DNA of 41,645 bases from Gloeocapsa sp. PCC 73106 (lineage in GTDB: Bacteria > Cyanobacteriota > Cyanobacteriia > Cyanobacteriales > Gloeocapsaceae): the NCBI RefSeq assembly GCF_000332035.1, contig NZ_ALVY01000198.1, positions 1 to 41,645 of the forward strand, given 5' to 3'. Below the pieces are notes generated by a model. That model saw only the letters and a program-made list of their open reading frames with translations. It searched no databases and was not told the origin of the DNA. Shown here piece after piece: positions 17,341-26,535 of this stretch (its first letter is position 1; each line of letters begins with the position of its first letter). Made by a program: the position numbers and the translations under genes.

Positions 17341-18774
17341 ATGCCACAGGTATTTGCTTCAATGACGAAATTTCAGATTTCTCAGTCAATCAATTACTAT
17401 GACCATAATCTCTTAGAAAGTCATCAAGAACTAGACGTATTTCTTAGAGATATTCACTGCAATTACCCCGACTTTAGTCAAGCTCAAATAATTAGTTTTT
17501 CCCAACAAATAGACAGAATTGATCCTCTCGAGTTTTTAGCAACAATAGTTCAACCGGATCAACTGTATTTATACTGGGAAAATCAACGCCAAGCAGAAGC
17601 AATTATCAGCTATGGTACTATTAAATGTTTAAAAATTAACTCTTCTGAGCGCTTTAAGCGATCGCAAGAATTTATTGACAAATGTTTGCACGAAACTATT
17701 ACCCTTGGGGAGCTCCAACTACCTGGTAGTGGTCCTCACTTTTTCTGTAGTTTTAGCTTCTTTGCTGAGCAAAAAAAATCAGCCAACTTTCCCAGCGCCA
17801 CTATTTTTTTACCAGAATTACACATTTATTGTCAAAAAGATAGTAGCGTCTTAGTAGTAAATGCACCTTGGAGCGAATACCAGCAATTACCAGAGAAAAT
17901 AGCCTCAATTAAGAGAAAAATTCAAAAGCTTCAGCCCATTCATTATACCTTTAACAATAACCCGAAAACTATTCAAAACAAAGCTCAACAATTTCAACAA
18001 TCAGTCACCTCAGCCTTAAATTCAATCAAAGCCAAAAAATTTAGTAAAATCGTTTTAGCTCACGCCGTAGATATTATCGCGGAACAGCCCTTTAATTTAA
18101 TAAAATCACTAGCAAATTTGCGACAAGATTACCCAGATTGTTATACATTTTCTCTTAGTAATGGACGCCAAGAGCACTTTATTGGAGCCAGTCCAGAAAG
18201 ATTAATAACTATTAACAATAAACAACTAATCACCGACGCAATAGCGGGTTCCGCCCCTAGAGGTACAACCCAAACAGAAGATACTAATATTGCCCAATCT
18301 CTATTAAATAACGAAAAAGAAAGACGAGAACACGAAGCCGTCAGTAAATTTATTCATCAACGTCTCTGTGAACTGGGATTAGACCCCCAAGTAATGCCCA
18401 TAGAACTGTTACAATTAGCCAATATTCAACACCTCTGGACAGCTATTTACGCCCAACTTCCCCATCAACTTCACCCTCTTGATATTGTCGCCCAGCTCCA
18501 CCCTACCCCAGCAGTTGCAGGAGTCCCCACAGAAATCGCCTGTAGGGAGATTCGACGTTACGAGTGTTTTGATCGCTCTCTTTACGCAGCACCTATAGGT
18601 TGGATCGATTATCGAGGTAACAGTAAATTTATCGTAGGGATTCGTTCAGCTCTACTCCAGGGTAATCGTGTACGATTGTATGGTGGCGCAGGTATCGTCG
18701 CCGGTTCAATTCCTGCTCGGGAATATGCAGAAGTGCAACTAAAACTACAATCTTTGCAGCGAGCCTTAGTTTAA
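17341..18774 (+). CDS. menF: Isochorismate synthase (menaquinone/phylloquinone pathway)
   Basis: A 477-aa chorismate-utilising enzyme converting chorismate to isochorismate, the first committed step to phylloquinone, the photosystem I quinone. The C-terminal half holds the chorismate-binding domain: KFSKIVLAHAVDI, HFIGASPERLI, DAIAGSAPRGTT, NEKERREHEAV, HPTPAVAGVP, and LYGGAGIVAGSIPAREYAEV. The N-terminal half is variable as in other MenF proteins. Start ATG 17341 (MPQVFASM) is used; ATG 17362 (MTKFQIS) is a possible alternative. menD follows after 5 nt, so these two consecutive pathway steps are almost certainly one transcript. Confidence 0.94.
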   Translation: MPQVFASMTKFQISQSINYYDHNLLESHQELDVFLRDIHCNYPDFSQAQIISFSQQIDRIDPLEFLATIVQPDQLYLYWENQRQAEAIISYGTIKCLKINSSERFKRSQEFIDKCLHETITLGELQLPGSGPHFFCSFSFFAEQKKSANFPSATIFLPELHIYCQKDSSVLVVNAPWSEYQQLPEKIASIKRKIQKLQPIHYTFNNNPKTIQNKAQQFQQSVTSALNSIKAKKFSKIVLAHAVDIIAEQPFNLIKSLANLRQDYPDCYTFSLSNGRQEHFIGASPERLITINNKQLITDAIAGSAPRGTTQTEDTNIAQSLLNNEKERREHEAVSKFIHQRLCELGLDPQVMPIELLQLANIQHLWTAIYAQLPHQLHPLDIVAQLHPTPAVAGVPTEIACREIRRYECFDRSLYAAPIGWIDYRGNSKFIVGIRSALLQGNRVRLYGGAGIVAGSIPAREYAEVQLKLQSLQRALV

Positions 18775-18779
18775 TTTTT

Positions 18780-20483
18780 ATGCTCGATCACCGCAATCTT
18801 AACACCCTCTGGGCATCAATCATCGTCGAAACTCTCTTTAGATTGGGACTAAAGATCGCTCTAATTAGTCCTGGATCGAGATCTACACCCCTAACTATGG
18901 CATTTGCTCAGCATCAAAAGATAGAAACCATAGTAATACTAGATGAACGCTCCGCGGCTTTTTTTGCCCTGGGAAAAAGTAAACAGCTAGGTTTACCAGT
19001 AGCTTTAGTCTGCACCTCCGGTACCGCTGGAGCTAATTTTTATCCAGCCATAATAGAAGCACGATATAGTCAGGTCCCACTACTAGTATTTACCGCCGAT
19101 CGCCCCAGAGAACTACAAGATTGTCGCGCTGGACAAACCATCGACCAAGTCAGATTATACGGCAATTATCCCAACTGGCAAACGGAATTAGCGATACCAG
19201 AAGCAGATCTATTTTTAAGCAATTACCTCAGAGAGACGCTTATTCAAGCTTGGGAAAGATCCCTATTCCCGACACCGGGGGTAGTCCATCTCAATTGTCC
19301 TTTTCGCGAACCTTTAGCCCCTATCAAAGTTACTCATTCTCTAGAAATACCCCCAGATTTTTTTAGCGACATCCAAGAGAGTTACCCTCTAGTTTCAAGT
19401 TGCGCCAATTTCGCTCCACCCACCCCTTGGCTTAATTGTGAACGGGGAATAATTATCGCAGGTTTAGCCCAACCTCAACAACCAGAATTATATTGTCAGG
19501 CGATCGCGCGTTTGTCACTGTTTCTGGGTTGGCCAGTTTTAGCCGAAGCTTTATCCCCTTTGAGAAATTACGCCCAGATTAACCCCTATTTAATCTCAAC
19601 CTACGATTTTTGTCTACGCTACACCGAATTAGCTTCAAAACTACGTCCAGAGTTAGTAATTCAGTTGGGAGAACTACCCACGAGCAAAGAATTACGACAA
19701 TGGTTAGCTAAAAACGCACCCAAGCGCTGGATTATTACCCCTACTCAGGAAAACTTAGACCCTCTTCGCAGTAAAACCATCTATATCAGGGCTAAAATTG
19801 AACAGCTATCTTTTCCCCTTTCTGAGAAACCAATCTCTGCTTATTTACAACTCTGGTTGCAAACGGAAATAAAAGCTAGAAAAATTCTCGATCAAGCTTT
19901 AGCTTCAGAACAGAATTTATACGAAGGTAAAGTCTCCTGGTTACTCTCTCAGCATTTACCCTTCCAAACCCCTGTATTTATAGCTAATAGTATGTCTGTA
20001 CGCTACGCCGAATTTTTCTGGGTACCTGGGAATAGTCACATTGTTCCCTATTTTAACCGTGGCGCCAATGGTATAGATGGTACACTCAGTACCGCCCTAG
20101 GTATAGCTCATCGTCAACAAAGTAGCGTTTTACTCACGGGAGATTTAGCTCTTTTACACGATACCAATGGGTTTTTAAGCCGAGATAAATTTAAAGGTCA
20201 TCTCACGATTGTACTAATTAATAATCAAGGTGGTGGGATTTTCTCTTATCTACCCGTGGCTGAGTATACTTCCTATTTTGAGGAGTTCTTTGCTACCCCT
20301 CAGCATATAGATTTTGCTTCCTTGTGTCAGACTTATAAAGTGGAATATCACTTGATTACTAGTTGGGAATCCTTGGGAGAACTGTTAAATCCTCTACCTG
20401 AGAGGGGGATTCGTCTTTTAGAGTTACCATGCGATCGCACTCTTGATAGTCAATGGTTGGACCAGATCAGTATTATAGAATAG
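18780..20483 (+). CDS. menD: MenD: SEPHCHC synthase
   Basis: A 567-aa thiamin-diphosphate enzyme joining 2-oxoglutarate to isochorismate, giving 2-succinyl-5-enolpyruvyl-6-hydroxy-3-cyclohexene-1-carboxylate, the second step of phylloquinone synthesis. Seen: LISPGSRSTPLTMAF near the N-terminus, VALVCTSGTAGANFYPAI, FTADRPREL, the ThDP region NRGANGIDGTLSTALG and LTGDLALLHDTNGFL, and IVLINNQGGGIFSYLP. Domain order and length are normal. It follows menF by 5 nt and is followed 33 nt later by htpG. Confidence 0.97.
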   Translation: MLDHRNLNTLWASIIVETLFRLGLKIALISPGSRSTPLTMAFAQHQKIETIVILDERSAAFFALGKSKQLGLPVALVCTSGTAGANFYPAIIEARYSQVPLLVFTADRPRELQDCRAGQTIDQVRLYGNYPNWQTELAIPEADLFLSNYLRETLIQAWERSLFPTPGVVHLNCPFREPLAPIKVTHSLEIPPDFFSDIQESYPLVSSCANFAPPTPWLNCERGIIIAGLAQPQQPELYCQAIARLSLFLGWPVLAEALSPLRNYAQINPYLISTYDFCLRYTELASKLRPELVIQLGELPTSKELRQWLAKNAPKRWIITPTQENLDPLRSKTIYIRAKIEQLSFPLSEKPISAYLQLWLQTEIKARKILDQALASEQNLYEGKVSWLLSQHLPFQTPVFIANSMSVRYAEFFWVPGNSHIVPYFNRGANGIDGTLSTALGIAHRQQSSVLLTGDLALLHDTNGFLSRDKFKGHLTIVLINNQGGGIFSYLPVAEYTSYFEEFFATPQHIDFASLCQTYKVEYHLITSWESLGELLNPLPERGIRLLELPCDRTLDSQWLDQISIIE

Positions 20484-20516
20484 AAGAAGAATCAATAGGT
20501 AACTTAGATAACAGAT

Positions 20517-22409
20517 ATGACTGTACAGGAAAAAGGTAACATCACGATCCACACCGAAAACATCTTTCCTATTATCAAAAAGTCTCTCTACACCGATCAT
20601 GAAATATTTCTGCGCGAGTTGATCTCCAATAGCGTAGACGCGATCGCTAAGTTAAAGATGGCGGCTTTTTCTGGAGAAGTCAGTCGGGAATTGAGCGATC
20701 CAGAAATCAAGATCGAGATCGACAAAGAAAACAAAACTCTTTCTGTCACCGATAATGGTATTGGTATGACAGTAGCTGAAATCAAAAAGTATATCAACCA
20801 AGTAGCTTTTTCTAGCGCTGAAGAATTTATCACCAAGTACCAAAAAGACGCTAATGATTTGATTGGTCACTTTGGACTGGGATTTTATTCTAGCTTCATG
20901 GTCGCTAAAAAAGTAGAAATTGACACACTATCCTACTTAGATAATTCTCAGGCAGTACATTGGTCCTGCGACGGTTCCCCAGAATTTGAATTGACCGCAT
21001 CAGAACGCACTACCCCAGGAACGACGGTTACTCTAACCCTGCTTGACGAAGAGTCAGAGTATCTGGAAGTTTCCCGCATACAACAGTTGATTAAAACCTA
21101 CTGCGATTTTATCTCCGTGCCGATTAAACTGAATGGAGAGGTAATTAATAAGCAGCGATCGCTCTGGAAAGAATCGCCACAAAACCTAACGGAAACAGAC
21201 TATCTAGAATTTTATCGCTATCTCTATCCTTTTCAAGAAGATCCCATTCTCTGGGTACATCTCAACACAGATTACCCCTTTTTACTAAATGGTATCCTCT
21301 ACTTCCCTAAACTTCGTGGTGATGTAGACATTACCAAAGGACAAATTAAACTATTTTGCAATCAAGTATTCGTTAGCGACCACTGCGAGGAGATTATACC
21401 AGAGTTTTTAATGCCCTTGCGAGGTGTCATCGACAGTCCTGATATTCCCCTCAACGTCTCTCGCAGCGCTTTGACTAATCATCGCACCGTGCGTCGCATC
21501 GCTGATTTTATCGCTAAGAAAATAGGCGATCGCCTGCAATCTCTCTATAAAGAAGACTATCAAGCCTATACCAAAGGATGGCAAGATTTAGGCACTTTCG
21601 TCAAATACGGTTCTCTCAAAGACGAGAAATTTAAAAAACAAGTCGAAGATATCATCATCTATCGCACCACCTCTACCCCAGAAGAGACTACTGAGGATAA
21701 CCATACCACCCTCAAAGCCTATTTAGAACGGAACCAGAACAAGCACGAAAACCGCGTATTTTATTGTACAGACGCCAATACCCAAAACACCTACGTGGAA
21801 CTTTACCGCAAGCAGGGTATCGAAGTTCTCTTTCTAGATTCTTTCATCGATGCTAATTACTTTATTCCCTTTTTAGAACAGGAATATAAAGACGTTAAAT
21901 TCTCTCGAGTCGATTCAGAATTAGATAACACTCTCTTAGAACAAGATACCAGTGGAGAACTAGTAGACGTTTCCAGCAATAAAACTCGTTCCGAAGCGAT
22001 CAAAGAATTGTTTGAAAAAGCCCTCAATAAACCCAAAATCAACGTCAAAACTCAATCCCTCAAATCTGACGATCCCCAGTCTACACCCCCCGCAGTAGTA
22101 CTACTTCCTGAAGCGATGCGACGTCTACAGGAAATGAGCGCCCTGCTGCAACAAAAAACTATGACTTTTCCAGAAGATCACGTCTTAGTGATTAATACCG
22201 CTCACCCCTTGATTGACAATATCTATCAACTCAGTAAAGGGACAATTATTCAGGATTCAGGACAATCTCCTACAGCTGACTTAGTAAATTTAATGTGTCA
22301 ACACGTCTATGATTTAGCGTTGATGGCGCAAAAAGCCTTTGATGCTGATGGGGTTAAAAGCTTTCTCGATCGCTCTAACCAAGTCTTAACCCGCTTAACC
22401 AAACAGTAA
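20517..22409 (+). CDS. htpG: HtpG, bacterial Hsp90 chaperone
   Basis: A 630-aa cytoplasmic dimeric ATP-dependent chaperone. In cyanobacteria it is needed for heat and high-light tolerance and has been linked to phycobilisome linker proteins. GHKL ATPase motifs are present: FLRELISNSVDAIAKLK, VTDNGIGMT and LIGHFGLGFYSSFMVA. The middle domain has FLNVSR-type PLNVSRSALTNHR. It lacks the C-terminal MEEVD of eukaryotic Hsp90, as expected. I see no CIRCE-type operator in the short gap before it, so expression may partly follow menD. Confidence 0.97.
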   Translation: MTVQEKGNITIHTENIFPIIKKSLYTDHEIFLRELISNSVDAIAKLKMAAFSGEVSRELSDPEIKIEIDKENKTLSVTDNGIGMTVAEIKKYINQVAFSSAEEFITKYQKDANDLIGHFGLGFYSSFMVAKKVEIDTLSYLDNSQAVHWSCDGSPEFELTASERTTPGTTVTLTLLDEESEYLEVSRIQQLIKTYCDFISVPIKLNGEVINKQRSLWKESPQNLTETDYLEFYRYLYPFQEDPILWVHLNTDYPFLLNGILYFPKLRGDVDITKGQIKLFCNQVFVSDHCEEIIPEFLMPLRGVIDSPDIPLNVSRSALTNHRTVRRIADFIAKKIGDRLQSLYKEDYQAYTKGWQDLGTFVKYGSLKDEKFKKQVEDIIIYRTTSTPEETTEDNHTTLKAYLERNQNKHENRVFYCTDANTQNTYVELYRKQGIEVLFLDSFIDANYFIPFLEQEYKDVKFSRVDSELDNTLLEQDTSGELVDVSSNKTRSEAIKELFEKALNKPKINVKTQSLKSDDPQSTPPAVVLLPEAMRRLQEMSALLQQKTMTFPEDHVLVINTAHPLIDNIYQLSKGTIIQDSGQSPTADLVNLMCQHVYDLALMAQKAFDADGVKSFLDRSNQVLTRLTKQ

Positions 22410-22453
22410 ATCGATATATGCTAGAACTATTAAATATTTGACTCCAACTCGTT

Positions 22454-23623
22454 ATGAAGCAACTCATTCGAGATAGACCTCGATGGCTCAATCGTTTGAT
22501 AGTTCTGGCTGTACCCATAGTCACAATTTTCTGGATCTTCCGTTTCGAAATTCCTTATCCCTTCTTGGTAGGAGCACTACTCTTAGCACAAGCCCAAATC
22601 ATTCGCAGTGTTTGGCCAGGTTTATTACCTTTTATTTGGCGCAACCTCGCTCAAACCAAAATACAGCTTATTATCTTGGCTGTATCGATAACCCTGCTTT
22701 TGTTCTGGTCAACGGGTATCTTCCAGGAGATCGTCGAAGCTAGAGACGCTCCAGAAAACGAGTTTGGTTCTTGGGGAGAGTGGCTCAATCTTTTAGTGGG
22801 AACTATTGTAGCGGTGGTTAACACGATTATCGCCTGGCAACTCTATCGAGTCACTCGGGTATTAACTGTTAATACCGTGGTGGGAGAGTTCTTAAACAAA
22901 GCGATGGAATTGGCTGCTCCCGACGGCAAAGTTATCGACTTCACTCCCATGACTTGTCTCTTGGTTACCCAGAAACTGGCTGTCGTGCTCAACTCTCCCG
23001 AAGGGATTAACTCAGAAGATCTGGCGATGATCTTCAAGCGATTAGACGGTATATACGGTTTAAGCGTTATTAAATATAAAGCAGCAGCGCAACAGATTGA
23101 TGTTGACGAAGCGGGGCTTCCTGTGCGAGTTCCTCATCTGGATCCACGCTTTGAGGAATATCCCACAGAAACTCCCAGAGTAGTCCGTCTGGTGCGTCTT
23201 GATTTGATCGCTTATCTTTTGGCGGGACGTAGCATGGCAAGACAATCTCTTAGTGGCGTAGATCTAAGCTGGACCGAGTGGACTAGATTCAACTTTTCAG
23301 GAACAGATCTTAGGGGTGCGTTATTTCACTTTACTGTTCTTAAAGGGTGTAACTTTACCGAGGCAAATCTTCTCGGAACTAAATTTTGGCTGTCACGGTC
23401 TTATGTAGAGAAAACTTATCACGAAGAAATAGAAGGTAAAGCCAAAATCTATGAGTGTAACTTTACCGATTGCACCATCGATTTATTGGCGTTTAACTTC
23501 TTATTTCAAAATAGCGATGATGTGACTAAGACTTCACTCGCTTCAGCAACAATCATTGACGAAACTGGCAACGAATTAATCGCTACTAAAGTTCTGGCTA
23601 ATCTCAACGGTAAGCAAGGCTAG
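22454..23623 (+). CDS. Membrane-anchored pentapeptide-repeat protein
   Basis: 389 aa. The N-terminal third has three or four hydrophobic segments (about residues 15-32, 35-50, 68-86 and 108-128). A middle soluble domain (about 130-250) is unfamiliar to me. The C-terminal part has pentapeptide repeats of the A(D/N)LXX type: SLSGVDLSWTEWTRFNFSGT, DLRGALFHFTVLKGCNFTEANLLGTKF, and after a break ECNFTDCTIDLLAF. Pentapeptide repeats fold into a right-handed beta-helix and usually mediate binding; no catalysis can be read. Cyanobacteria have many such proteins. It lies 44 nt after htpG in the same direction, with no clear sign that they share a transcript. Confidence 0.85.
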   Translation: MKQLIRDRPRWLNRLIVLAVPIVTIFWIFRFEIPYPFLVGALLLAQAQIIRSVWPGLLPFIWRNLAQTKIQLIILAVSITLLLFWSTGIFQEIVEARDAPENEFGSWGEWLNLLVGTIVAVVNTIIAWQLYRVTRVLTVNTVVGEFLNKAMELAAPDGKVIDFTPMTCLLVTQKLAVVLNSPEGINSEDLAMIFKRLDGIYGLSVIKYKAAAQQIDVDEAGLPVRVPHLDPRFEEYPTETPRVVRLVRLDLIAYLLAGRSMARQSLSGVDLSWTEWTRFNFSGTDLRGALFHFTVLKGCNFTEANLLGTKFWLSRSYVEKTYHEEIEGKAKIYECNFTDCTIDLLAFNFLFQNSDDVTKTSLASATIIDETGNELIATKVLANLNGKQG

Positions 23624-23634
23624 ATTGCTCTCTT

Positions 23635-24105
23635 TTACAGTTTGCTGACAATTTTTTGCACGATCTGCATTCCACTCACTGCTTGCCAGCTAAATAAACC
23701 CAAAAGAGATAAATTTAGAGCAATATGACTATAGCGAGCTAACTCGTTACCTTTTTGCATAAAGGGAACCAAGGAAGCAGAAACCGCGATCATTCCCGTC
23801 ATCCCCAAACCTACTAACAGATGAGGACCGACAAAGAGTTTCCCATTGTTAATATAAGTTACCGCCATCCCACCAATCGTACCCAACACCATCATCGCTA
23901 GTAAAATTGAACCAACTTGATGATGCTTGACGTTGAATTTTTTCTGAATCAGTTCTTTTCTTTCTTCTGGAGTGGCTTTACGCGTGCGTTTGATTTGTAT
24001 CCCCGAATAAAGAGCGTATACAGCCATACCCAGTAAAACCCACATCAAAATCGGATGGCCAAATTGTGACCAAGTTTTAATTCCTTGGGGTATCTCCCAA
24101 TTCAT
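23635..24105 (-). CDS. DUF4079 integral membrane protein
   Basis: 156 aa with four hydrophobic segments (about residues 18-35, 64-84, 92-112 and 125-145) joined by short polar loops, including a charged loop KRTRKATPEERKELIQKKF. Conserved His residues occur in FGHPILMW, VKHHQVG and RYSHIALN; regularly spaced membrane His could bind haem, as in cytochrome b561-like folds, but that is inference. The family is confined mainly to cyanobacteria and plastids and has no established role that I know. Start ATG 24105 has an AGGAGA ribosome binding site. Confidence 0.82.
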   Translation of the reverse strand: MNWEIPQGIKTWSQFGHPILMWVLLGMAVYALYSGIQIKRTRKATPEERKELIQKKFNVKHHQVGSILLAMMVLGTIGGMAVTYINNGKLFVGPHLLVGLGMTGMIAVSASLVPFMQKGNELARYSHIALNLSLLGLFSWQAVSGMQIVQKIVSKL

Positions 24106-24172
24106 TTTAGTTCTCCTCTAATCTCAACTATCTTTACAGAAATTAACATAGAAAAATAATTTCTGCTCGAGC

Positions 24173-24201
24173 TTGCTTTTTGAAAAAATTTAAGTTATGC
24201 T
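24173..24201 (+). promoter_or_regulatory. Probable promoter of the initiator tRNA gene
   Basis: TTGCTT (24173-24178), a 17-base spacer and TATGCT (24196-24201), ending 11 bases before the tRNA 5' end. Confidence 0.55.
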
Positions 24202-24212
24202 AGATAAGTCAA

Positions 24213-24286
<74 letters not shown>

Positions 24287-24304
24287 TTTTCAACCATACT
24301 CAGA

Positions 24305-24336
24305 AAAGACCTTTAACATTGATAAGGGTCTTTTTT
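24305..24336 (+). terminator. Rho-independent terminator after the tRNA
   Basis: AGACCTTT pairs with AAGGGTCT (one G-T wobble) around a short loop and is followed by a run of six T. It lies 18 bases beyond the tRNA 3' end. Confidence 0.75.
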
Positions 24337-24410
24337 GTTTGTTCCGTTTGTTCGATTTATTGACGATTTAGGGCGATTCACTTTGCCTATCTTCTTCTCA
24401 GAGAATACTA

Positions 24411-24767
24411 GTGTCGTGCAAAGAACCTAGTGAGAATAGAAGATGTGGTCGTACCATTGTTTATTCAGATTGGTAGCCAAGGTTTTAGGACACTTTTCTA
24501 GAATCAGTTTACCCATGTCGTCTCCCTGTTAGCGCCAGTGTTGCTATCTGCTTTAATTTCAACTGATTACGCCCTGGTGGCAGCTTCACTCCCTTAAAAA
24601 CGAATTAAGTCGGTGTGCCCAGATAAGGAGTCACGTTTCTCTTTACGGGAGGGACTTTCACCCTCATCAAACAAACAGTTCAGGCTACTTGTGGTTTTCT
24701 CTCCACCATTGCCTGGAAGCCCATACCTGTCTAGTCTCTAGACATTCCTGGCTTCAACGAATCGCAC
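24411..24767 (-). mobile_element. Group II intron remnant (5' RNA domains, no reverse transcriptase)
   Basis: On the minus strand a GTGCGATTCGTTGAAGCC start at 24767 fits the GUGYG 5' end of group II introns. It is followed by domain I-like blocks: AGGAATGTCTAGAGAC, CTTCCAGGCAATGGTGGAGA, GATGAGGGTGAAAGTCCCTC, AAACGTGACTCCTTATCTGGG and AAGGGAGTGAAGCTGCCACC. The helix GAGGG-GTGAAAGT-CCCTC is plain. I find no domain V hairpin, no 3' YAY end and no open frame for the reverse transcriptase/maturase, so only the 5' part remains and it should not splice. The lower boundary is approximate. Assignment rests on recognising the pattern rather than on a computed fold. Confidence 0.6.
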
Positions 24768-24975
24768 TTGCACGAACCTTCTATTTTCGCCGAGTAGTCG
24801 CTTAATCTTGTATTATTGACACGGGATTTTATTTTTATTCATTCTTTTTGCAACAGAACGATCTAAACTAATATTGAGTCAACAATAAAACTCTAGGACG
24901 TTTTTAGCCATTTATTTTTTAGAGCATAGATTTTCTAACGTTTACTATAATTGGGAATCTACAGAATTACCTTTA

Positions 24976-25067
24976 ATATCAAGTCCGGGTAAATACTTAT
25001 ACATAAAGGTGAGTAAGGGGAAAGGGTAAAGGTTTAGATAACAATGGTACTCACAATTTTATGTTAA
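24976..25067 (+). repeat. Dispersed repeat, copy 2 (first copy at 2421)
   Basis: Starts ATATCAAGTCCGGGTAAATAC, continues TTATACATAAAGGTGAGTA and a G/A-rich block, and closes near ATGTTAAC. It matches 2421-2526 throughout, allowing for a shorter G/A block here. It lies between the intron remnant and the TIGR02587 gene. The remainder of 24337-24410 and 24768-24975 is AT-rich sequence in which I see no gene or signal. Confidence 0.8.
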
Positions 25068-25118
25068 CTAATTAAGCGGATATGATATAATTATTCTTGC
25101 AATAGGAAGATATTTATT

Positions 25119-25226
25119 ATGGATAGTATTTTTTTTGAATTGACTTGTGAACAGATGGTAGATATGTTGATTCAGTCCTCTTGTTTAATTATGCTTAAAG
25201 ACAATGTGATTCTAAGCCTAATTTAA
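25119..25226 (+). CDS. Possible 35-aa open reading frame
   Basis: ATG 25119 to TAA 25226 encodes MDSIFFELTCEQMVDMLIQS and a hydrophobic tail. An AGGAAG sequence lies 9-14 bases upstream of the ATG and a TATAAT sits at 25086-25091, so expression is conceivable. The product resembles nothing I know. It is as likely a chance frame or the start of a lost gene as a real small protein. Confidence 0.25.
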   Translation: MDSIFFELTCEQMVDMLIQSSCLIMLKDNVILSLI

Positions 25227-25246
25227 AAAAGCATTAGCGTACTATC

Positions 25247-26140
25247 ATGAGTAGCCATACTAGGCGCATACCACCTCATTCAGCTCGAAAAGCTTGGAAA
25301 AACGAAATTAGGGACTTGATCCGAGGGGCATCAGGTGGTTTTTTGTTTGGGATTCCCTTACTATACACAATGGAAGTTTGGTGGATTGGTTCTTTCGCAG
25401 AACCTTCACATATGCTTGTATCGTTACTTACTAACTTTGTCGTTGTCTTCTTACTCATTCGGACTGAAGGGTTTCGAAGAACGGTCAATGGGAATTTGCT
25501 TGATGCCTTGATGGACACTGTTGAAACTTGGGCAATTGGAGCGATATGCACGGCCTTAGTTTTATTTTTATTGCGCGAGATTACTCTGACGACCTCAATC
25601 AATGAAGCAGTGGGAAAAATTGTTTTTGAAAGTGCCCCATTTTCTTTAGGTGTAGCGCTTGCCAATTCCATTTTAAGCGGCGATCGCAACCAAGCCACTA
25701 ACGAACAAAACCATTCATCTCCTCAGTTTAAAACCTCAGAAATTAACGCAACCCTGGCAGACATTGGAGCAACCCTGATTGGCGCTCTTTTTATCGCGTT
25801 TACTATTGCCCCCACTGAAGAAGTTCCCATGTTGGCTTCAGCGATGACCCCTCCCTGGCTTTTAGCAACAATAGCTGCTACTCTATTAATTTCCTACGGG
25901 ATTGTTTTTGTGTCTGGTTTAACTAATCAAGCTAAGCGTCGCCAGCAAGAAGGTCTATTTCAGCACCCCATCACTGAAACTGTGATAGCTTATTTAATTT
26001 CAACAATGGCTGCGGCATTAATGCTCTGGTTTTTTCATCAACTCAGTCCTGAAGATCCGTGGACAGTTTGGTTAAGCCATGCTATCGTACTTGGACTGCC
26101 AGCCACAATCGGGGGTGCAGCAGGACGGATAGTGGTATGA
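25247..26140 (+). CDS. TIGR02587-family integral membrane protein (DUF2391)
   Basis: 297 aa. A basic N-terminus is followed by about seven or eight hydrophobic segments, with a conserved opening (EIRDLIRGASGGFLFGIPLLYTMEVWW) and a polar loop near residues 144-165. The TIGR02587/DUF2391 family has no known function; it occurs in bacteria next to a TIGR02588 gene, as here. The stop codon overlaps the next start as ATGA, so the pair is translationally coupled and the products probably act together in the membrane. Flanking repeats and the intron remnant suggest an accessory locus. Confidence 0.85.
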   Translation: MSSHTRRIPPHSARKAWKNEIRDLIRGASGGFLFGIPLLYTMEVWWIGSFAEPSHMLVSLLTNFVVVFLLIRTEGFRRTVNGNLLDALMDTVETWAIGAICTALVLFLLREITLTTSINEAVGKIVFESAPFSLGVALANSILSGDRNQATNEQNHSSPQFKTSEINATLADIGATLIGALFIAFTIAPTEEVPMLASAMTPPWLLATIAATLLISYGIVFVSGLTNQAKRRQQEGLFQHPITETVIAYLISTMAAALMLWFFHQLSPEDPWTVWLSHAIVLGLPATIGGAAGRIVV

Positions 26141-26535
26141 GTCAACCCGAGCCAAGACGGAAGCGAGCGCTTGCTGAATGGGTAACCTTTAGCATCTCAT
26201 CGCTCATTCTAGCTAGTATTATTGGGCTAGTGGTTTATAGTTGGCTGAAAGTAGGAGAGCATCCCCCGGTTTTAACAATCGAGCGTAGTGGCAATGTACG
26301 TCAAGTAGAGGGAAATTTCTACGTAACCTTTACCCTAACTAACAAGGGTGGAGAAACTGCGGATTCCGTTCAAGTAACTGCTGAGCTACGCATCAATGGA
26401 GAAGTGAAAGAAAGTGGCGAACAACACATTGATTTCTTGGCTGGAGGAGAAGCAGAGGAAGGAGTGTTTTTGTTTAGCCTCAATCCCGAGAATGGCGAAT
26501 TAATCTTGCGCGTTGCTAGCTATCAAAAACCTTAA
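26137..26535 (+). CDS. TIGR02588-family single-pass membrane protein
   Basis: 132 aa from ATG 26137, which overlaps the TIGR02587 stop by 4 nt; an open frame continues upstream to 26059 but is only the shadow of the first gene. A positive start (MSQPEPRRKRALAEW) precedes one transmembrane helix (about residues 16-37). The remainder (about 48-132) is a probable extracytoplasmic beta-sandwich resembling a CARDB/DUF-type domain, with VEGNFYVTFTLTNKGGETAD. The conserved coupling with TIGR02587 is the main clue to its role, which is unknown. Confidence 0.83.
   Translation: MSQPEPRRKRALAEWVTFSISSLILASIIGLVVYSWLKVGEHPPVLTIERSGNVRQVEGNFYVTFTLTNKGGETADSVQVTAELRINGEVKESGEQHIDFLAGGEAEEGVFLFSLNPENGELILRVASYQKP

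Noticed and set aside
26059-26136. Longer N-terminus for the TIGR02588 gene
   Set aside because: The extra 26 residues are the out-of-frame end of the TIGR02587 gene; ATG 26137 in an ATGA overlap is the natural start.
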